Assembly (NCBI GenBank): GCA_020639295.1
Contig: JACKGY010000016.1
Location: 1-51,865, forward strand
Direction of reading: 5' to 3'
From: Planctomycetota bacterium
GTDB taxonomy: Bacteria; Planctomycetota; GCA-002687715; DRQF01
DNA: 51,865 nucleotides
Every line of letters starts with the position of its first letter. Position 1 is the stretch's first letter. This document shows, piece by piece, positions 49,227 to 51,865 of this stretch. The notes under the pieces are model-generated. The model saw nothing but the letters and a program-made list of their open reading frames with translations, was not told the origin of the DNA and made no database searches. A program made the position numbers and the translations under genes.

Positions 49227-50504
49227 ATGAGTCGCTACCTTGCCATCCTCGTCGTCTGCCTTGCCGCCAGCGCGGCGGCCCAGTCCTTCAACTACACCGG
49301 TTTCGCCGGGGCCACCACGATCGTTCGCAACGGCACCGCCGTCCACCAGAACGCCATCCTGCGGGTGACGCCGGCGCTGCCCTACCAGAGCGGCAGCTTC
49401 TTCCACAACGCCATGGTGAACGTCAGCCAGGGCTTCGATACCAGCTTCAGCTTCAAGTTCGCCACGCCCGGCGGGGGCGGCGCCGACGGCCTCGCCCTGG
49501 TGATCCACAACGACCCGCGCGGCGTCAACGCGCTCGGCGCCGACGGCAGCGAGATGGGCTATGGCGCCAACTCGACCTCGCCCGCCAACACGGCGATCAC
49601 CAATGCCCTGGTGATCGAACTCGATACCTGGGCGAGCAACATCAACAACAACATGGACCTGAGCGGCAACGAGATCGCGGTGCACACCAACGGCGCGCTC
49701 GGCTGCACCGCCGATCCGGCCCTGGCGATCGGCCGGGTCAGCCCGGCGATCAACTTCAGCACCAACGTCGTCCACTACCTGCGCGTCGTCTACGTGCCCG
49801 GCACGATCTCGATCTACCTCGACAACGGCGCCAGCCCCGAGCTGGTCGTGCCCTTCGATTTCACCAACGGCGGCAGCTACGTCCTCTCCGGCGGCGCGGC
49901 GGCGCCGCCCACGCTGGCGGCCGGCGGCATGGCCTGGATCGGGATGTCGGCCGGCTGCGGCGCGGCCTATGAGACCCACGACGTCGCCAGCTGGAGCTTC
50001 ACCACGCTCGCGCCGCCGACCTGGCCGGGCAACGCCACCGACTTCGACTGCAAGGTGTCGGTCAACGGCGTCCCTTCGCTCGACACCAGCAAGGTGCTGA
50101 CGGTGAACGCCCTCGACCTGATCGGTCTCCACTTCCACTCGCCCGGAGGCGGCACCGACAACCAGTTCTTCAGCGCCTTCTACCAGGTCGTGACCACCGG
50201 CAGCTTGCTCAGCTCCGCGGTGATTCCCGGCGAGACGCCGCCCGGAGGCTTCTGGCTGGACCTCGGCGGCACCAACCCCGGCACGCTCACCGGCGTCGTC
50301 CCCTTCATCGACGGCATCGGGCTCGGCGGCGGCGCCTTCCTGCAGCCGCTCCTGCCCCCGACGGGCTACGACTACGGTTTCGTCATTCCGTCGATCCTCG
50401 CCGGGGCGAACACCTCGCTCCTCCTCCAGGCCCTGGTGGTGGAGACCGGCCTCAACGGTCTCAATCTCGGCATCGACGACTGCATCGAGCTGCAGGTGAT
50501 GTGA
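49227..50504 (+). CDS. Secreted protein: legume-lectin-like domain plus TWPGNATDF module
   Basis: This is a 425-residue exported protein with a signal peptide (MSRYLAILVVCLAASAAAQ). Residues 20-260 form an L-type lectin-like sandwich: GADGLALVIHNDPRG supplies the Asp of the calcium site, and ALVIELDTWASNINNNMDLS with GNEIAVHTNG matches the legume lectin metal-binding loop. The C-terminal ~160 residues begin PTWPGNATDF and end IDDCIELQV. They recur as the whole mature protein of the next gene. Glycan binding at the cell surface or in the medium is the likely role. The start at 49227 has GGGAG upstream. Confidence 0.88.
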   Translation: MSRYLAILVVCLAASAAAQSFNYTGFAGATTIVRNGTAVHQNAILRVTPALPYQSGSFFHNAMVNVSQGFDTSFSFKFATPGGGGADGLALVIHNDPRGVNALGADGSEMGYGANSTSPANTAITNALVIELDTWASNINNNMDLSGNEIAVHTNGALGCTADPALAIGRVSPAINFSTNVVHYLRVVYVPGTISIYLDNGASPELVVPFDFTNGGSYVLSGGAAAPPTLAAGGMAWIGMSAGCGAAYETHDVASWSFTTLAPPTWPGNATDFDCKVSVNGVPSLDTSKVLTVNALDLIGLHFHSPGGGTDNQFFSAFYQVVTTGSLLSSAVIPGETPPGGFWLDLGGTNPGTLTGVVPFIDGIGLGGGAFLQPLLPPTGYDYGFVIPSILAGANTSLLLQALVVETGLNGLNLGIDDCIELQVM

Positions 50505-50518
50505 CCGCTCGAATCCGC

Positions 50519-50551
50519 GGCGGCCGTTCCTGATCGCGGGGACCGGCCGCC
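50519..50551 (+). terminator. GC hairpin downstream of the lectin gene
   Basis: GGCGGCCG and CGGCCGCC form an 8-bp stem with a 17-base loop, 15 bases after the stop codon. Confidence 0.4.
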
Positions 50552-50575
50552 AGGGCGAGCTTCCTGCTTCGTTTC

Positions 50576-50593
50576 GAGACCCAGATCGGTCTC
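50576..50593. other. Inverted repeat GAGACC-cagatc-GGTCTC in an intergenic region
   Basis: A perfect 6-bp inverted repeat with a 6-base spacer lies about 115-130 bases before the next gene. The ~200 bases from 50505 to 50706 hold this, the hairpin before it and no gene I can support. Confidence 0.35.
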
Positions 50594-50706
50594 AGGTTGA
50601 GCAATCCGGACGGGCGTCGAATCCGTCCTTCACGGCTGCGCCGCGGCCCTGGTACCGTCCCGGGACGTGGCCGCGCCACCTGGCCCCGAAACCACGAGTA
50701 TCCGCC

Positions 50707-51258
50707 ATGAACAAGACCACCCTCAGTCTCCTCGCCGTCTGTCTGTTCGCCAGCGCCGCCATGGCCCAGGCCACCTGGCCGGGCAACGCCACCGACTTCG
50801 AGTGCGAGCTCCGGATCAACAACGTGATCGATACCACGAGTTCGCGCGTGGTCACGGTCAACACCCTGGACATCGTCGTCCTGCGCTTCAACTCGCCGAT
50901 GGGGGCGACGAACGGCCAGTTCTTCAGCGCCTTCTACCAGGTGATGTACACCGGCACGGCGTTGACCTCGCTGGTGATCCCGGGCGAGACGCCTCCGGGT
51001 GGTTTCTGGCTCGACAACACCGGCCTCAATCCCGGTCTGGTGACCGGCGTCGTCCCCTACGTCGACGGCCTCGGTTTCGGTGGCCCGAACTTCCTGGCGC
51101 CGGTCCTCCTGCCCGGCGGCTCGAGCTTCAGCTTCGCGGTGCCGGCGATCCTGGGCGGCCAGGGGATCTCCCTCCTGCTCCAGGCGGTGGTGGCGGAGCC
51201 GGGTCTGAACATGCTCGGTCTCGGCATCGACGACTGCATCGAACTCCAGGTCAACTGA
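50707..51258 (+). CDS. Secreted protein made of a single TWPGNATDF module
   Basis: The protein has 183 residues with a signal peptide (MNKTTLSLLAVCLFASAAMAQ). The mature part, beginning ATWPGNATDFECELRINN, is collinear with the C-terminal module of the 49227 gene. Shared blocks are GQFFSAFYQV, VIPGETPPGGFWLD, LTGVVPFxDGxGxGG and GLGIDDCIELQV. One Cys near the start of the module and one in DDC could form a disulfide. The fold is unknown but probably beta-rich. It is the middle of three secreted genes in a row. Confidence 0.82.
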   Translation: MNKTTLSLLAVCLFASAAMAQATWPGNATDFECELRINNVIDTTSSRVVTVNTLDIVVLRFNSPMGATNGQFFSAFYQVMYTGTALTSLVIPGETPPGGFWLDNTGLNPGLVTGVVPYVDGLGFGGPNFLAPVLLPGGSSFSFAVPAILGGQGISLLLQAVVAEPGLNMLGLGIDDCIELQVN

Positions 51259-51275
51259 GCGACGGAACGATCCAA

Positions 51276-51865
51276 ATGAACAAGGTGATGATCATCGTGG
51301 CCCTCCTCGTCGTCCTGACCACGACGGCGACGGCGCAGTCTTTCGCCATCAGCGGGATGTGGGGGAGTTCCCCGGTCGTGCTCAACGGCCAGGCGGCCAC
51401 GGGTAACGGCGTCGTCCGGGTCGCACCGGCGCTGACCTCGTCGAAGGGCTCGATCTTCTACAACTCGATGCTCTCGGTCGAGAACGGCTTCGACACGACC
51501 TTCACCTTCAAGATCACGGTTCCGGTCGGCGGCGCCGGCGCCGACGGCATGGCCTTCGTGATCCACGGCGATCCCCGTGGCTCGGGCCTGCTGACCAATC
51601 ACGCCGCGGCGCTCGGCTACGGTGCCTTCGCGACCTCGCCCGCCGGCACCGGCGCCTTCAACGCGCTGGCGATCGAGATCGACACCTATTCGGGCAGCTT
51701 CAATGGCTACTCCGACTCGGGGGCCAACGAGATCAGCGTCCACACCAACGGCGTCAACGAGATCAGCCAGGGCGAGAACCACTCGATCGGCCGGATCAAC
51801 CTGTCGACCGCGGTCGCCAACTTCAGCGACGGCCTCAGCCACAGCCTGCGCGTGCTCTACGTCCC
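51276..51865 (+). CDS. Secreted legume-lectin-like protein (C-terminus beyond window)
   Basis: The first 196 residues are visible. A signal peptide (MNKVMIIVALLVVLTTTATAQ) is followed by an L-type lectin-like domain: ADGMAFVIHGDPRGSG, ALAIEIDTYSGSFNGYSDSG and ANEISVHTNG, collinear with the lectin part of the 49227 gene. It starts 17 bases after the previous stop and is probably co-transcribed. By analogy it may continue into a TWPGNATDF module outside the window, which cannot be seen here. Confidence 0.85.
   Translation, partial: MNKVMIIVALLVVLTTTATAQSFAISGMWGSSPVVLNGQAATGNGVVRVAPALTSSKGSIFYNSMLSVENGFDTTFTFKITVPVGGAGADGMAFVIHGDPRGSGLLTNHAAALGYGAFATSPAGTGAFNALAIEIDTYSGSFNGYSDSGANEISVHTNGVNEISQGENHSIGRINLSTAVANFSDGLSHSLRVLYV

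Noticed and set aside
50505..50706. Possible small RNA in the intergenic region before the single-module gene
   Set aside because: Two hairpins are present, but no promoter or conserved pattern could be seen, so only the hairpins are listed.

Overview
The window is a very GC-rich chromosomal segment (roughly 70% G+C by eye, not computed) that is almost fully coding. No gap between confident genes exceeds about 260 bases. I saw no rRNA, tRNA, CRISPR array, transposase or phage gene. The gene content suggests a motile Planctomycetota-type bacterium. The clues are a short CC...CPRC protein of a kind I associate with planctomycetes, Ser/Thr kinases fused to FGE-sulfatase or FHA domains, a sigma factor fused to large exported beta-domains, FG-GAP and lectin-type secreted proteins, and a G-F-T-L-I-E-L prepilin. 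This is inference from content; no phylogeny was run.

Layout. (1) 1-4041, minus: flagellar export genes flhB (cut by the window edge), fliR, fliQ, fliP and fliO, with a sigma-54-like promoter before fliO and a small zinc-ribbon-like gene upstream. (2) 4123-8535, minus: an ORC/Cdc6-like AAA ATPase with an AT-rich leader, a PepSY-like lipoprotein, an inositol-monophosphatase-family enzyme and a polytopic membrane protein. (3) 8656-14771, plus: a kinase-FGE fusion, a HAD hydrolase, an SDR and a zinc-ribbon/TPR membrane protein. (4) 14927-17236: the switch genes fliM and fliN on the plus strand, separated from the export genes, with a convergent unknown gene. (5) 17386-18159: a methyltransferase. 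(6) 18193-25351, minus: an ECF-type sigma factor fused through a membrane segment to about 950 residues of exported beta-domains, followed by two more membrane-anchored proteins. This looks like a surface-sensing regulatory locus. (7) 25428-31076, plus: a tightly overlapping polysaccharide cluster (GT2, methyltransferase, DegT aminotransferase, PglC-like phosphosugar transferase, CapD/PglF-like dehydratase, TIM-barrel-like protein). (8) 31114-37481, minus: a probable two-selenocysteine thioredoxin/MsrA-like protein, an FG-GAP secreted protein, a phosphatase-like lipoprotein, a GNAT and an S41 protease. (9) 37679-41115, plus: a large P-loop NTPase translationally coupled to a four-helix channel with a TVGYGD filter. 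(10) 41150-46173: GT2 and two divergent, related GT4 enzymes, one carrying a long Arg/Glu-rich repetitive tail. (11) 46269-51865, plus: an FHA/zinc-ribbon/kinase, a small-multidrug-export-family protein, a prepilin, and tandem secreted proteins built from legume-lectin-like and TWPGNATDF modules.

The most notable items are the selenoprotein, which has two in-frame UGA codons each followed by a perfect hairpin at SECIS distance; the NTPase plus K+-channel-like pair behind a 21-bp palindrome; and the membrane-tethered sigma factor fusion. No function of these has been tested here, and their roles are inferred from motifs and gene order.
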